Shown: in pieces, positions 25,492 through 33,701 of the stretch
Numbering within the stretch: the first letter of the stretch is position 1
Layout of the letters: each line of letters begins with the position of its first letter
Source: CAVVAY01 sp963746465
Lineage (GTDB): Bacteria; Actinomycetota; Actinomycetes; JACCUZ01
NCBI GenBank assembly: GCA_963746465.1
Contig: CAVVAY010000005.1
Span: 1-64,000 of the forward strand
Direction: 5' to 3'
DNA length: 64,000 nt
The notes under the pieces: model-generated
Databases searched by the model: none
What the model was told of the DNA's origin: nothing
The model's input: only the letters and a program-made list of their open reading frames with translations
Made by a program: the position numbers and the translations under genes

Positions 25492-26625
25492 CTATCGCGC
25501 GGTGATGCGGGCGAAGGAGGCCGGATCGGTGGGCGCCTCGGTGCAGAGGACGAGGGCGGCCGGCGCGCCGGCGCCGCGCCCGAAGCCGAGCCGCTCCCAC
25601 GTCCCCTCGGGCCAGCGCTCGCGCATCGCCAGGAGCCCCGCGACTCCCGCGGCCCCCGTCTCACCGCAGTCCAGGCCGTCCTCGTGCAGCATCCGGACGG
25701 CGTTCTCGGCTGCCCGGTCGTCGATCGCGCAGAAGGCGGCGATCCCGCCGGCCATGTCGGGCAGCGCGATCGGCGAGGCCGTACCGCAGTTCAACCCCGC
25801 CATGATCGACTGCTGCGGCCCGGGCACGCGTGTCACCACGCCGTTTCGCACCGCCTCCAGCGCGCAGGCGCCGTCGACGGGCTCGACCCCGACGAAGACG
25901 CGCTCGGGGGCGGCGAGCGCCCGGATCGCCGCCGAGGCGAGCGCGCCGACCCCGATCTGGATCGCCACGAGCGGCGGGATGGCATCGAGCTGCTCGTCGA
26001 GCTCGTCGAAGATCGTCTGGTAGCCGTCGGCGACCCAGGCCGGCACCTGCTCGTAGCCGGGCCAGGAGTGGTCGGAGATCACGAGCCGCAGGTCGTCCGC
26101 GAGCGCTGCGGACGCGGCGATCGCGTCGTCGTAGCTGCCGTCGACGACGTCGACCTCGGCCCCCTCGCCGGCGATCGCCTCGATCCGCGCCGAGGCGGTG
26201 TGGCCGGGCACGAGGATCCGCGACCGCAGGCCCAGCATCGCCGCCATGTGCGCCACCGCGCGGCCATGGTTGCCGTCGGTGGCCGCGACGAGCATGAGAT
26301 CGCCGAGCTGCGACGCGAGCTCGCGCAGCTCCGCGAGCGATGCGGCCGGCGCGGCACGGCCGGCGCGCGCGCTGAGCGCTCGGCAGACCGCCCAGGACGC
26401 GCCGAGCAGCTTGAAGGCGGGCAGCCCGAAGCGCTCGGTCTCGAGCTTGACCACGAGGCGCGCGAGGCCGAGCTGCGCCGCGACGCCGGGCGCCTCGGCG
26501 ACCGCGCTGGGCTCATAGCCGGGCATGCTGCGGTGAAAGCTCCGCACGCGCGGGTCCGGCGGCGGCGCCGGGTGCACCCGGCGGCCGGCGTTGTCGAGAT
26601 AGTCGCGCAGGCTGACGTCGCTCAT
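25492..26625 (-). CDS. PLP-dependent ammonia-lyase, diaminopropionate ammonia-lyase-like
   Basis: The 377-residue enzyme is a fold-type II PLP protein. The PLP lysine is in PAFKLLGASWAV, the pattern of diaminopropionate ammonia-lyases (DpaL), followed by ATDGNHGRAVAHMAAMLGLR and the glycine-rich QIGVGALASAAI. CGETGAAGVAGLLAM near the end is also family-like. It would split 2,3-diaminopropionate, or a related amino acid such as serine or threonine, into pyruvate and ammonia. ATG 26625 has the leaderless box TACCGT seven bases upstream; longer starts are less likely. No neighbouring gene indicates the substrate. Confidence 0.75.
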   Translation of the reverse strand: MSDVSLRDYLDNAGRRVHPAPPPDPRVRSFHRSMPGYEPSAVAEAPGVAAQLGLARLVVKLETERFGLPAFKLLGASWAVCRALSARAGRAAPAASLAELRELASQLGDLMLVAATDGNHGRAVAHMAAMLGLRSRILVPGHTASARIEAIAGEGAEVDVVDGSYDDAIAASAALADDLRLVISDHSWPGYEQVPAWVADGYQTIFDELDEQLDAIPPLVAIQIGVGALASAAIRALAAPERVFVGVEPVDGACALEAVRNGVVTRVPGPQQSIMAGLNCGTASPIALPDMAGGIAAFCAIDDRAAENAVRMLHEDGLDCGETGAAGVAGLLAMRERWPEGTWERLGFGRGAGAPAALVLCTEAPTDPASFARITAR

Positions 26626-26632
26626 GCGGGGA

Positions 26633-26638
26633 ACGGTA
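26633..26638 (-). promoter_or_regulatory. -10 box before the ammonia-lyase gene
   Basis: TACCGT on the minus strand lies seven bases upstream of the ATG at 26625, without a Shine-Dalgarno sequence. Confidence 0.5.
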
Positions 26639-26697
26639 CGACGGCCGGCGAGCTGGACGTCGCGGCGGCCGCGCACGACGCGTGCATCGCCGGCTGA

Positions 26698-27162
26698 TCA
26701 GCCGCCGGAGCTCAGCTTCAGCGCGTGGGGGAGCATCGGCGCGAGGACGTCGAGGCACTCGCGCACGGCCTTCGGGTTGCCGGGCAGGTTGACGACGAGG
26801 GTGTTCCCGCGGGTGCCGGCGACGCCCCGCGACAGCCACGACAGCTGCTGGAGCTTCGCCGTCTCGGCACGCATCGCCTCGGCGATGCCGGGCGCCACGC
26901 GGTCGAGCACCGCGAGCGTCGCCTCGGGCGTCACGTCGCGCGGCGCGAGGCCGGTCCCGCCCGAGGTCAGGACGAGGTCGGCCTCCTCGGCGAGCTCGAC
27001 GATCGCCGCGGAGATGTCGTCGCGATCGTCGGGCACGAGGCGGCTGTCGACGACCTCGATCTCGAGCGACTCGAGGATCTCGCGCATGAGCCCGGTGGTC
27101 GTGTCCGCGCGCGTTCCGGCGGACCGCGTGTCGCTGATCGTGAGGATCGCCGCGGTCGCCAT
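26698..27162 (-). CDS. mog: Molybdenum cofactor protein, MogA/MoaB family
   Basis: These proteins adenylylate molybdopterin before molybdenum insertion. The 154-residue product has the family signatures AAILTISDTRSAGTRADTT, VLTSGGTGLAPRDVTPEAT, GVAGTRGNTLVVNLPGNPKA. The length matches single-domain MogA/MoaB. It is divergent from the MoaD-MoaE fusion at 27207, 44 bases away, so two cofactor steps are encoded side by side. Whether it works as MogA or MoaB cannot be told from sequence alone. Confidence 0.92.
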   Translation of the reverse strand: MATAAILTISDTRSAGTRADTTTGLMREILESLEIEVVDSRLVPDDRDDISAAIVELAEEADLVLTSGGTGLAPRDVTPEATLAVLDRVAPGIAEAMRAETAKLQQLSWLSRGVAGTRGNTLVVNLPGNPKAVRECLDVLAPMLPHALKLSSGG

Positions 27163-27194
27163 CAGGCGCTGAACCGTTCGGTCTCGTCGCTGCG

Positions 27195-27200
27195 TAGCAT
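27195..27200 (+). promoter_or_regulatory. -10 box before the MoaD-MoaE gene
   Basis: TAGCAT lies six bases before the ATG at 27207; no ribosome site fits. Leaderless-type promoter. Confidence 0.55.
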
Positions 27201-27206
27201 GCGTGC

Positions 27207-27869
27207 ATGGACGTTACCGTGCGACTCTTCGCCGGCCTTCGCGAGCGCGCCGGCGCGGGGACCGTGGCGCTGCAGCTCGGCGACGGCGCGACGGTCGCCG
27301 ACGCCATCGACCGCCTGCGCGAGGGCGCGCTCGCCGGGCTGCCCGAGAACGCGCCGTTCGTCACCGCCGTCGCGCGCGAGTACGTGCCCGCCGACCACCG
27401 GCTGGCCGAGGGCGACGAGCTCGCGCTCGTCCCGCCCGTGAGCGGGGGCGCGGGCGAGGTGCGCCTCGCCGAGGTCACCGCGGAGCAACTGGATCCCGAG
27501 GCCCTGCGCCGCCTGGTCGCCGACCCTTCGACCGGCGCGACCGTCGTCTTCTGCGGCACGACGCGCGAGGTCCCGAGCCTCGAGTACGAGGCCTACGTCG
27601 AGATGGCGGAGGAGAAGATCCGCCGGCTCGCAGAGGCCGTCGTCGCCGAGCATGGCCTCGCAGCGGTCGCCGTCTCACACCGCACCGGCACGGTGGAGCT
27701 CATGGAGCCCAGCGTCGTCATCGCGGTGTCGGCCGGCCATCGCGCCGAGGCCTTCGCGGGTGCGCACGCGCTGCTGAACGCCGTGAAGTCGCAGGCGCCG
27801 ATCTGGAAGCAGGAGCATCCCGAGGACGGCCCGCCGTCCTGGGTGGAGGGCACGCTGCCGCAGGTGTAG
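27207..27869 (+). CDS. moaX: MoaD-MoaE fusion, molybdopterin synthase (MoaX type)
   Basis: Molybdopterin synthase adds two sulfurs to precursor Z. Residues 1-81 are the ubiquitin-like small subunit MoaD, ending in PPVSGG, the Gly-Gly that must become a free thiocarboxylate. It runs straight on (AGEVRLAEVTAEQL) into the large subunit MoaE with VVFCGTTREVP, LEYEAYVEMAEEKI, VSHRTGTVELMEPSVVIAVS and the active-site lysines in KSQAPIWKQEH. The single 220-residue chain matches M. tuberculosis MoaX, which is cleaved after the Gly-Gly. The divergent mog gene supports the pathway. Confidence 0.93.
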   Translation: MDVTVRLFAGLRERAGAGTVALQLGDGATVADAIDRLREGALAGLPENAPFVTAVAREYVPADHRLAEGDELALVPPVSGGAGEVRLAEVTAEQLDPEALRRLVADPSTGATVVFCGTTREVPSLEYEAYVEMAEEKIRRLAEAVVAEHGLAAVAVSHRTGTVELMEPSVVIAVSAGHRAEAFAGAHALLNAVKSQAPIWKQEHPEDGPPSWVEGTLPQV

Positions 27870-27917
27870 GGGCCACCTGCGCCGGGGCCGGCGGGCTCTG
27901 GCATCCTCCTGAAGGTG

Positions 27918-29129
27918 ATGCGGATCGCGCGGATCGCCGCTCCGGCCGGGGCCATCCTGGCGCTCGTCGCCTGTGGCTCCGACGATTCCGGGAGGGCCGA
28001 CGCGACCGCCGCGCCCGCCACGTCTTCGGCCGCCGGCCAGGCGCGGGCCCGCGAAGCGGCCGCGTCGGGCGTCAGGCTCGTGTCCGTCGGATCGTTCGAC
28101 TCACCCGTCTACGTCAGCGCGCCGCCCGCCGACCGGCGCCGGATCTTCGTCGTCGAGCAGGCCGGCACGATCCGCGTCGTGCGCGCCGGCAAGCGCCTCG
28201 CACGGCCGTTTCTCGACATCCGCTCGATCGTGAAGTCCGGCGGCGAGCAGGGCCTGCTGTCGATCGCCTTCGCGCCGGATTACGCCAAAACGCGGCGCTT
28301 CTACGTCAACTACACCGACAAGGCCGGCCTGCAGCGGATCGTCGAGTACCGCTCCGGAAGCGCCGACAGGGCCAATCGGGCGAGCGCGCGCACGGTGCTG
28401 CGCTACGACGGCGTCGAGGACAACCACAACGGCGGGCTGCTCGTCTTCGGGCCCGACCGGCTCCTCTACGCCGGCACGGGCGACGGTGGCGGAGCCGACG
28501 ACCAGCACGGGACGCGCGGCAACGCCCAGGACCTCGGCAGCCTGCTCGGCAAGCTGCTGCGCATCGACCCGCGGCGCTCGGGGTCGCGCGCCTACAGCGT
28601 GCCCTCGAGCAACCCGTTCGTGGATCGCCCCGGGGCACGCCCGGAGATCTACAGCTACGGCCTGCGCAATCCCTGGCGCTTCTCCTTCGACCGCACGACG
28701 GGCGACCTCGCGATCGGTGACGTCGGCCAGAACGCCATCGAGGAGATCGACTTCGCCCCCAAGGGCCAGGCGCGCGGCGTCAACTACGGCTGGCGGCCCC
28801 TGGAGGGCACGCGGCGCAACTTCGACGAGCCCGCGCCGGGCGCGGTCGCGCCGGTCCTGGAGCTCACCCATCCCCCCAACTGCTCCGTCACGGGGGGCTA
28901 CGTCGTGCGCGACGGCGGCGTGCCCGCGCTCGCCGGACGCTACGTCTACGGCGACCTCTGCAAGGGCGAGCTGCGCTCGGTGCGGCTCGCTGCCGGCGCG
29001 GCGACCGGCGACGCCGCGATTGCGCGCGTGGCGAAGATCGATCAGCTCGCGTCGTTCGGCGAGGACGCGCGCGGGCGCGTCTACGTCGTGTCGCTGAGCG
29101 GGCCGGTCTACCGGCTCGCAGCCGGCTGA
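27918..29129 (+). CDS. Secreted PQQ-type sugar dehydrogenase/GDSL-like six-blade propeller lipoprotein (soluble glucose dehydrogenase family)
   Basis: The 403-residue product has a lipoprotein signal with lipobox LVACGS, then a beta-propeller of the soluble PQQ glucose/aldose sugar dehydrogenase family: FDSPVYVSAPPADRRRIFVV, EQGLLSIAFAPDYA, NHNGGLLVFGPDRLLYAGTG, NAQDLGSLLGKLLRIDP, YGLRNPWRFSFDRTTGDL and GDVGQNAIEEID. The catalytic His in DNHNGG and the Arg in LRNPWR are in place. It probably oxidises a sugar outside the cell; PQQ dependence is assumed from the family, and no pqq genes are in the window. GAAGGTG precedes the ATG at 27918. Confidence 0.88.
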   Translation: MRIARIAAPAGAILALVACGSDDSGRADATAAPATSSAAGQARAREAAASGVRLVSVGSFDSPVYVSAPPADRRRIFVVEQAGTIRVVRAGKRLARPFLDIRSIVKSGGEQGLLSIAFAPDYAKTRRFYVNYTDKAGLQRIVEYRSGSADRANRASARTVLRYDGVEDNHNGGLLVFGPDRLLYAGTGDGGGADDQHGTRGNAQDLGSLLGKLLRIDPRRSGSRAYSVPSSNPFVDRPGARPEIYSYGLRNPWRFSFDRTTGDLAIGDVGQNAIEEIDFAPKGQARGVNYGWRPLEGTRRNFDEPAPGAVAPVLELTHPPNCSVTGGYVVRDGGVPALAGRYVYGDLCKGELRSVRLAAGAATGDAAIARVAKIDQLASFGEDARGRVYVVSLSGPVYRLAAG

Positions 29130-29133
29130 GCTC

Positions 29134-29139
29134 TACCCT
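29134..29139 (+). promoter_or_regulatory. -10 box before the MBL gene
   Basis: TACCCT lies six bases before the ATG at 29146, in the 16-base gap after the dehydrogenase. Leaderless-type promoter. Confidence 0.55.
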
Positions 29140-29145
29140 CGCCCC

Positions 29146-29946
29146 ATGACGCAGGAGGCGCTCGCGCGCCACGACCTCGCGCTCGTGCGCGCCGACAACC
29201 CGGGCCCGTTCACCCTTGACGGCACGAACACGTGGCTCCTCGGCCGCGACCCCTGCTGGATCGTCGATCCGGGACCGGCGCTCGATACGCACGTTGCAGC
29301 CGTGGTCGCGGAGGCGACGCGACGCGGCGGCGCCGGCGGCATTGCGCTCACGCACGACCATCCCGACCACGTCGGCGCCGCGGAGGCGGTGCGCGCCGCC
29401 ACCGGCGCACGGGTGCATGCGGCGCGCTGGGCAGGCGCGGACGTGCGGGTGGGGGACGGCGACGCCGCCGGCCCGCTGTGCGCCCTGGCCACCCCGGGGC
29501 ACGCGACCGACCACCTCGCGTTCGTCGCCGGCGAGGTCTGCTTCACGGGCGACGCGGTGCTCGCCCGCAGCAGCGTCTTCGTCGCGCCCGACCCCGGCGC
29601 GCTGCGCGGCTACCTCGCCGCACTCGAGCGGCTGCGCGACCTGCATCTGGCGCTGCTCTGCACGGGGCACGGCCCGCCGGTCACCGACCCCGAGGCGCTG
29701 CTCGACCGCTACCTCGCCCACCGCCGCGACCGCGAGCGCCGGCTCGTCGCCGCGCTGCACGACGGCCTGCGCGGTGTCGACGAGCTGCTGGACCGCGTCT
29801 GGGACGACGCGCCCGCGAGCCTGCGCCTCGCCGCGACCGCCACGCTCGCGGCGCACCTCGGCAAGCTCGACGAGGAAGGGCGCCTGCCGGCGGGCGTGCA
29901 GCGGCCGCAGTGGCCGCCTCCGGGTGGGCTGCGGCCGGTGGTGTGA
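29146..29946 (+). CDS. Metallo-beta-lactamase-fold hydrolase
   Basis: The 266-residue protein carries the metal motif THDHPDHVGAAEAV, a second His in TPGHATDHLAFV, the bridging Asp in CFTGDAVL and the last His in CTGHGPPV. After the fold a C-terminal winged-helix-like segment (RRDRERRLVAALHDG, LDRVWDDAPASLRLAA) matches the LACTB2-type hydrolases, some of which are nucleases and some thioesterases. It has no signal peptide. The substrate is unknown. Confidence 0.9.
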   Translation: MTQEALARHDLALVRADNPGPFTLDGTNTWLLGRDPCWIVDPGPALDTHVAAVVAEATRRGGAGGIALTHDHPDHVGAAEAVRAATGARVHAARWAGADVRVGDGDAAGPLCALATPGHATDHLAFVAGEVCFTGDAVLARSSVFVAPDPGALRGYLAALERLRDLHLALLCTGHGPPVTDPEALLDRYLAHRRDRERRLVAALHDGLRGVDELLDRVWDDAPASLRLAATATLAAHLGKLDEEGRLPAGVQRPQWPPPGGLRPVV

Positions 29947-30057
29947 CGTCACCGCGCGGCTGTGTTGCGTTGCGCGCGATCGCCGTGGGGTCGCGCGCGT
30001 GGTCGCGATTGCGCGCTGGTCGGATAGGGCCCGCGCGAGCCGTTCGCTTCCGCGTCC

Positions 30058-30100
30058 TGCTAGCGGGTGCTAGCAGGGGGCTGGCAGCCGCTAGCACTTC
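30058..30100. repeat. 43-nt TGCTAGC repeat, copy 1
   Basis: TGCTAGC occurs at 30058 and 30068 and as its complement GCTAGCA at 30090, followed by TTC. A second copy at 62390-62432 has the same three arms at the same spacing and 36 of 43 identical bases. The inner arms can form a stem with a GGCT-GGC-AGCC mini-hairpin inside. It lies in a 277-base gap between convergent genes (29947-30223); I see no gene in that gap. Confidence 0.8.
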
Positions 30101-30223
30101 GGGAGAGGAGACATCGACTCGTGTGCTGGCGACGCGGGAGGAGACACCTTCCTCATCGATGCAGTTCGAGCACCCGGCCACGCCCCGTCCCGAGCCACGC
30201 GCGGGGCAGCATCGCGAGCGCCG

Positions 30224-31240
30224 CTAGCGCCGCGCCTGCGCCAGCCGCTCGCGCGCAAGCGCCATCGCGGCGTCGAGCGGCGACCCGGCGCCCGCGTCCG
30301 CGTCGTCGAAGATCCGCCGCAGCGTGTCGGCGATGCCGCGCACGCGCGTGCGGGCGCGCCGCGGGTCGTAGCCCTCGGGCTCGAGCTCGACGGAGATGTT
30401 GATGATGCCGCCGGCGTTGACGACGAAGTCCGGCGCCCACAGCACGCCGCGGTCCGCCAGCAAGCCGGCGACCTCGTCGTCTGCGAGCTGGTTGTTCGCG
30501 GCGCCGGCGACGATCGGCGCCTGCAGCCGCGCGACGGCGTCATGGTCCAGCAGCCCGCCGAGGGCGCAGGGGACGAGGACGTCGGCGGCGGCCCCGAGCG
30601 CGTCGCCGGGCGCGATCCAGCCGGCGCCGAGCTCGGCGGCGAACGCCCGCTTGCCCTCGTCGATGTCGGTCAGCAGCAGGGTCGCGCCCGCCCGCGCGCA
30701 GCCGCTGGCGACGCGGGCGCCGACGTGGCCGAGGCCCGCGACGACGACCGTCCGGCCGCGCAGCGAGGACGAGCCGAAGACGCGCTCGCAGCAGACGCCG
30801 ATCGCGGCCTCGACGCCGAGCGCCGTCCAGGGACTCGGATCGCCCGAGCCTCCGCGCCGGCGCGAGAGGCCGGTGACGTGGCTCGTCCGCGTGGAGATGA
30901 GCTCCATGTCGCGCGCGGAGGTGCCCACGTCCTCGGCCGTCACATAGCTGCCCTCGAGCTGGGCGACGGTGTCGCCGAAGTCGCGCAGCGCGTCCGCCCG
31001 CAGCCCGCGGCGCGCCGGCGACGCCGGGCTCGGCGCCATGATCACGCCCTTGCCGCCGCCGAGCGGCAACCCGGCGACCGCCGACTTGAACGTCATCGCA
31101 CGCGAGAGGCGCAGAGCATCGCGGACCGCGCGCCGCGAGTCGTCGTAGTGCCACATGCGACAGCCGCCGAGGGCCGGTCCGCGGGCGGTCGAGTGCACCG
31201 CCACCATCGTGAACAGCCCCGAGCGCTCGCCGCGCCGCAC
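30224..31240 (-). CDS. Glu/Leu/Phe/Val dehydrogenase family protein
   Basis: These enzymes deaminate branched-chain or related amino acids with NAD+. The protein has ARGPALGGCRMWHY, the catalytic lysine region LPLGGGKGVIMAPS, VTAEDVGTSARDM, a Rossmann fold with VVVAGLGHVGARVASG, and PDFVVNAGGIINIS. The size and motifs fit leucine/valine dehydrogenase best. The first usual start is GTG 31240 (338 residues), but the frame stays open upstream and codes IDRYAATLDHETLLV, the normal N-terminus, back to about 31282. No ATG, GTG or TTG begins that part, so either a rare start or a base error is present. Confidence 0.88.
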   Translation of the reverse strand: MRRGERSGLFTMVAVHSTARGPALGGCRMWHYDDSRRAVRDALRLSRAMTFKSAVAGLPLGGGKGVIMAPSPASPARRGLRADALRDFGDTVAQLEGSYVTAEDVGTSARDMELISTRTSHVTGLSRRRGGSGDPSPWTALGVEAAIGVCCERVFGSSSLRGRTVVVAGLGHVGARVASGCARAGATLLLTDIDEGKRAFAAELGAGWIAPGDALGAAADVLVPCALGGLLDHDAVARLQAPIVAGAANNQLADDEVAGLLADRGVLWAPDFVVNAGGIINISVELEPEGYDPRRARTRVRGIADTLRRIFDDADAGAGSPLDAAMALARERLAQARR

Positions 31241-31295
31241 GAGCAGCGTCTCGTGGTCGAGCGTGGCGGCGTAGCGGTCGATGGGCGCGGGCTGC

Positions 31296-32765
31296 TCAGC
31301 CGGCAGGCGGGCTGCCGGGCACGAACTCGACCTTGCCGCCGGGCGCTTCCGGCGCGGGCGCCGTGACGTCCGTGGACTCCGCCGGTGGGGCGGCGTAGCC
31401 GCCGCCGGCGTTGCCTGTCTGCGCGGACGTCGAAACGTCCGGCGCGGCGCCGGGCTTGGTGGCGGTGACCGGCGTCAGCCCGTCGACGCCGTGACCGAAG
31501 CCGGTCTCCTCCTCGGGCGCCGCGGCACCGCCCGTGACGTCGTCGACGGCGTGAGGATCGGGCAGCGGGACGGTGCCTCCCGCGCCGGCGAGCGCGGCCG
31601 GCAGCGTCCCCTGCGTCGCAGCGGCCGAGCCGGCGCCACCGCTCGCGCGGCGCGACGTCGCCGATCGCGTGGGCGAGCTCCTGGCAGCCGCCGTCGCCGC
31701 TGCCGCGGCGCCGCCGGCGCGCGCGGCTGCAGATCGCGCAGCCGCCGCTGCCGCGGCCTGCGCGGCAGGTGCCTTGGCGGAAGAGGGGGTCCCGGCGGGC
31801 TTGATGTGGGTTCCGACCTCGACGGCGCCGCCGGCGGTCAGGGCCGCACAGCAGACGACGGCTGCGACTTTCGCCGCGGTGCCCGTGCCGGCCGCGGCGA
31901 TGACCCCGCCGCCCGCTGCAGCTCCGCCGCCGGCGCTCGCGGCCCCGGCAGAGCCGGCGCCGCCGATCCCGATCAGCTTGAGCACCGCGGTCATCGGGCC
32001 CGCCCCGGGCGACAGCGCGGCCAGGCCCTCGCGCACGGAGCGCAGCTGGGCGCGATAGTCGACGCAGCCCGGGCAGTCGCGCAGGTGGCGGCGGGCGAGA
32101 CCGCTGGCGCGCACGCCGCGCTCGAACGCATCGGCGAGATCGGTGCGGATGGCGATGCAGTCGGTGTCGCGCGCCTCCACGGCCTCGACGAGGCTGATCC
32201 GCGCGCGGACCAGCAGCGACTTCACGGCCGGCAGCGACACGCCGAGGGCCGCGCCGAGCTCGGCATAGCTCAGGCCGTCGATCTCGCGCATGAGCAGCGC
32301 CGAGCGCTGCTGGTCGGGCAGCCGGCGCACGTCGGCGACGAGCTGGCGCAGGTCGTCGCGGCGCTCGGCCTCGGCGATCGGGTCGTGCAGCGGCTTGCGC
32401 GACGTGTCGAAGAGGTCGATCGCCGGGGGGATCGGCTTGCGGAGATGGTCGATGCAGCGGTTGTGCGCGACGCGATACAGCCAGGCGCGCAGCGACAGGG
32501 GCCGGTCGCTGGCGCGCAGCGTGGAGTACGCGCGCAGGAACACGTCCTGCAGGGCGTCCTCGGCGTCCTGGCGCGACCCTTCGAGCATCTGCCGGGAGTA
32601 GGCGAACAGCCGCTGGCGGTAGCGGTCGTGGATGACGCCGAAGGCCGCTTCGTTGCCGGCGCGGAAGGCCGCCACGAGCTGATCGTCGGAGCGCAGCCGC
32701 AGAAGCGGCGCCGTGACCGAGATCCGGTTGAGCGCAGCGGGTGCTCGAAGTGCTCCGGCCTCCAT
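31296..32765 (-). CDS. ECF-type sigma factor fused to zinc-finger and membrane-anchored extension (second copy of the design)
   Basis: Region 2 (AAFGVIHDRYRQRLFAYSRQ, DAEDALQDVFLRAYSTLRAS) and region 4 (LPDQQRSALLMREIDGLSYA, ELGAALGVSLPAVKSLLVRA) form an ECF sigma factor. HLRDCPGCVDYR supplies the HxxxCxxC anti-sigma-type zinc motif. A hydrophobic stretch near residue 260-300 (AAAGTGTAAKVAAVVCCAAL) can cross the membrane, then an Ala-rich and Pro/Thr-rich tail runs to residue 489. The start ATG 32765 has AGGAGA six bases upstream and TACAGT at 32781-32786. It shares plan but little tail sequence with the protein at 19741. Confidence 0.87.
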   Translation of the reverse strand: MEAGALRAPAALNRISVTAPLLRLRSDDQLVAAFRAGNEAAFGVIHDRYRQRLFAYSRQMLEGSRQDAEDALQDVFLRAYSTLRASDRPLSLRAWLYRVAHNRCIDHLRKPIPPAIDLFDTSRKPLHDPIAEAERRDDLRQLVADVRRLPDQQRSALLMREIDGLSYAELGAALGVSLPAVKSLLVRARISLVEAVEARDTDCIAIRTDLADAFERGVRASGLARRHLRDCPGCVDYRAQLRSVREGLAALSPGAGPMTAVLKLIGIGGAGSAGAASAGGGAAAGGGVIAAAGTGTAAKVAAVVCCAALTAGGAVEVGTHIKPAGTPSSAKAPAAQAAAAAAARSAAARAGGAAAAATAAARSSPTRSATSRRASGGAGSAAATQGTLPAALAGAGGTVPLPDPHAVDDVTGGAAAPEEETGFGHGVDGLTPVTATKPGAAPDVSTSAQTGNAGGGYAAPPAESTDVTAPAPEAPGGKVEFVPGSPPAG

Positions 32766-32818
32766 GCAGTTCTCCTGTGCACTGTAACTGCAATGGCTCC
32801 TGGAAGTTGTGCAGCGCG

Positions 32819-33691
32819 TCACATGGCCGCGTGGGTGCGCAGTGACGCCGCGATGACGACGAGCGCGATGCCCGCGGCCTCGAGCGCTCCGGGGACCTGT
32901 CCGAGGACCGCCGCGCCGACGATCGCGGCCGTCGCGGGCAGCAGCGCGAGCAGCAGCGCGAAGCGCGCGCGCGGCAGGCGGCGCATGGCGATCTGCTCCA
33001 GCGCGTAGGGCAGGACGCTCGACGCGACGCCGACGAGCAGGCAGGCGATCAGCAGGGGCGGGCTCACGAGCGCCGGCACGGCGCTGGACAGGAGCGCCGG
33101 CGCCAGGCCCATCGCACCGATCGCCATCCCCAGCGCCAGGCCGTCCTGCGGGCGGATGCCCGCGTCGCGCGCCACGCGATGGCCGAGCACGATGTAGATC
33201 GACCAGAAGGCACCCGCCGCGAGCGCGAGAGCGAGCCCGCCGGGGCTGCCCGCCAGGTGCACGTCGGCGAGCGCGATCACCCCCGCCGTCGCAAGCGCGA
33301 GCGCCGCGCCGTCGCGACGCGTGCGCGACCCGAGCGCCGCGACGGCGATCGGCCCGCAGAACTCGATCGCCACCGCCGTGCCGAGCGGAAGGCGGTCGAT
33401 CGCGAGGTAGAAGCAGAGGTTCATGAGCGCGAGCGCGACGCCGAAGGCGCCCACGAGCAGCAGGCGCGGTCGCGACCAGCGCGTGCGCCACGGGCGCCGC
33501 CAGGCGCCGAGGACCACGGCCGCGGCGACGACCCGCAGCCACGCGACGCCGGCGGCGGGCACCGACGCGAACAGCAGCACGGCGAACGCCGAGCCGAGGT
33601 ACTGCGAGATCGCGCCGAGGATGAACAGCGACTGCGGTGGGAGGCCGGCGAGACGGGAGCCCGTCCTCGCGGCGGGCGCGGCGCCCGGCAT
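32819..33691 (-). CDS. EamA/RhtA-type membrane exporter
   Basis: The 290-residue protein has about ten membrane helices in two EamA repeats, with motifs of the threonine/homoserine exporter RhtA group: FYLAIDRLPLGTAVAIEFCG, PIAVAALGSRTRRD, WSIYIVLGHRVAR and SSVLPYALEQIAMRRLPRAR. It probably exports an amino acid or related metabolite. ATG 33691 is chosen; ATG 33703 is four codons upstream. Its start region overlaps that of the divergent histidine kinase at 33702. Confidence 0.85.
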   Translation of the reverse strand: MPGAAPAARTGSRLAGLPPQSLFILGAISQYLGSAFAVLLFASVPAAGVAWLRVVAAAVVLGAWRRPWRTRWSRPRLLLVGAFGVALALMNLCFYLAIDRLPLGTAVAIEFCGPIAVAALGSRTRRDGAALALATAGVIALADVHLAGSPGGLALALAAGAFWSIYIVLGHRVARDAGIRPQDGLALGMAIGAMGLAPALLSSAVPALVSPPLLIACLLVGVASSVLPYALEQIAMRRLPRARFALLLALLPATAAIVGAAVLGQVPGALEAAGIALVVIAASLRTHAAM

Positions 33692-33701
33692 GCGCCCTAG
33701 C

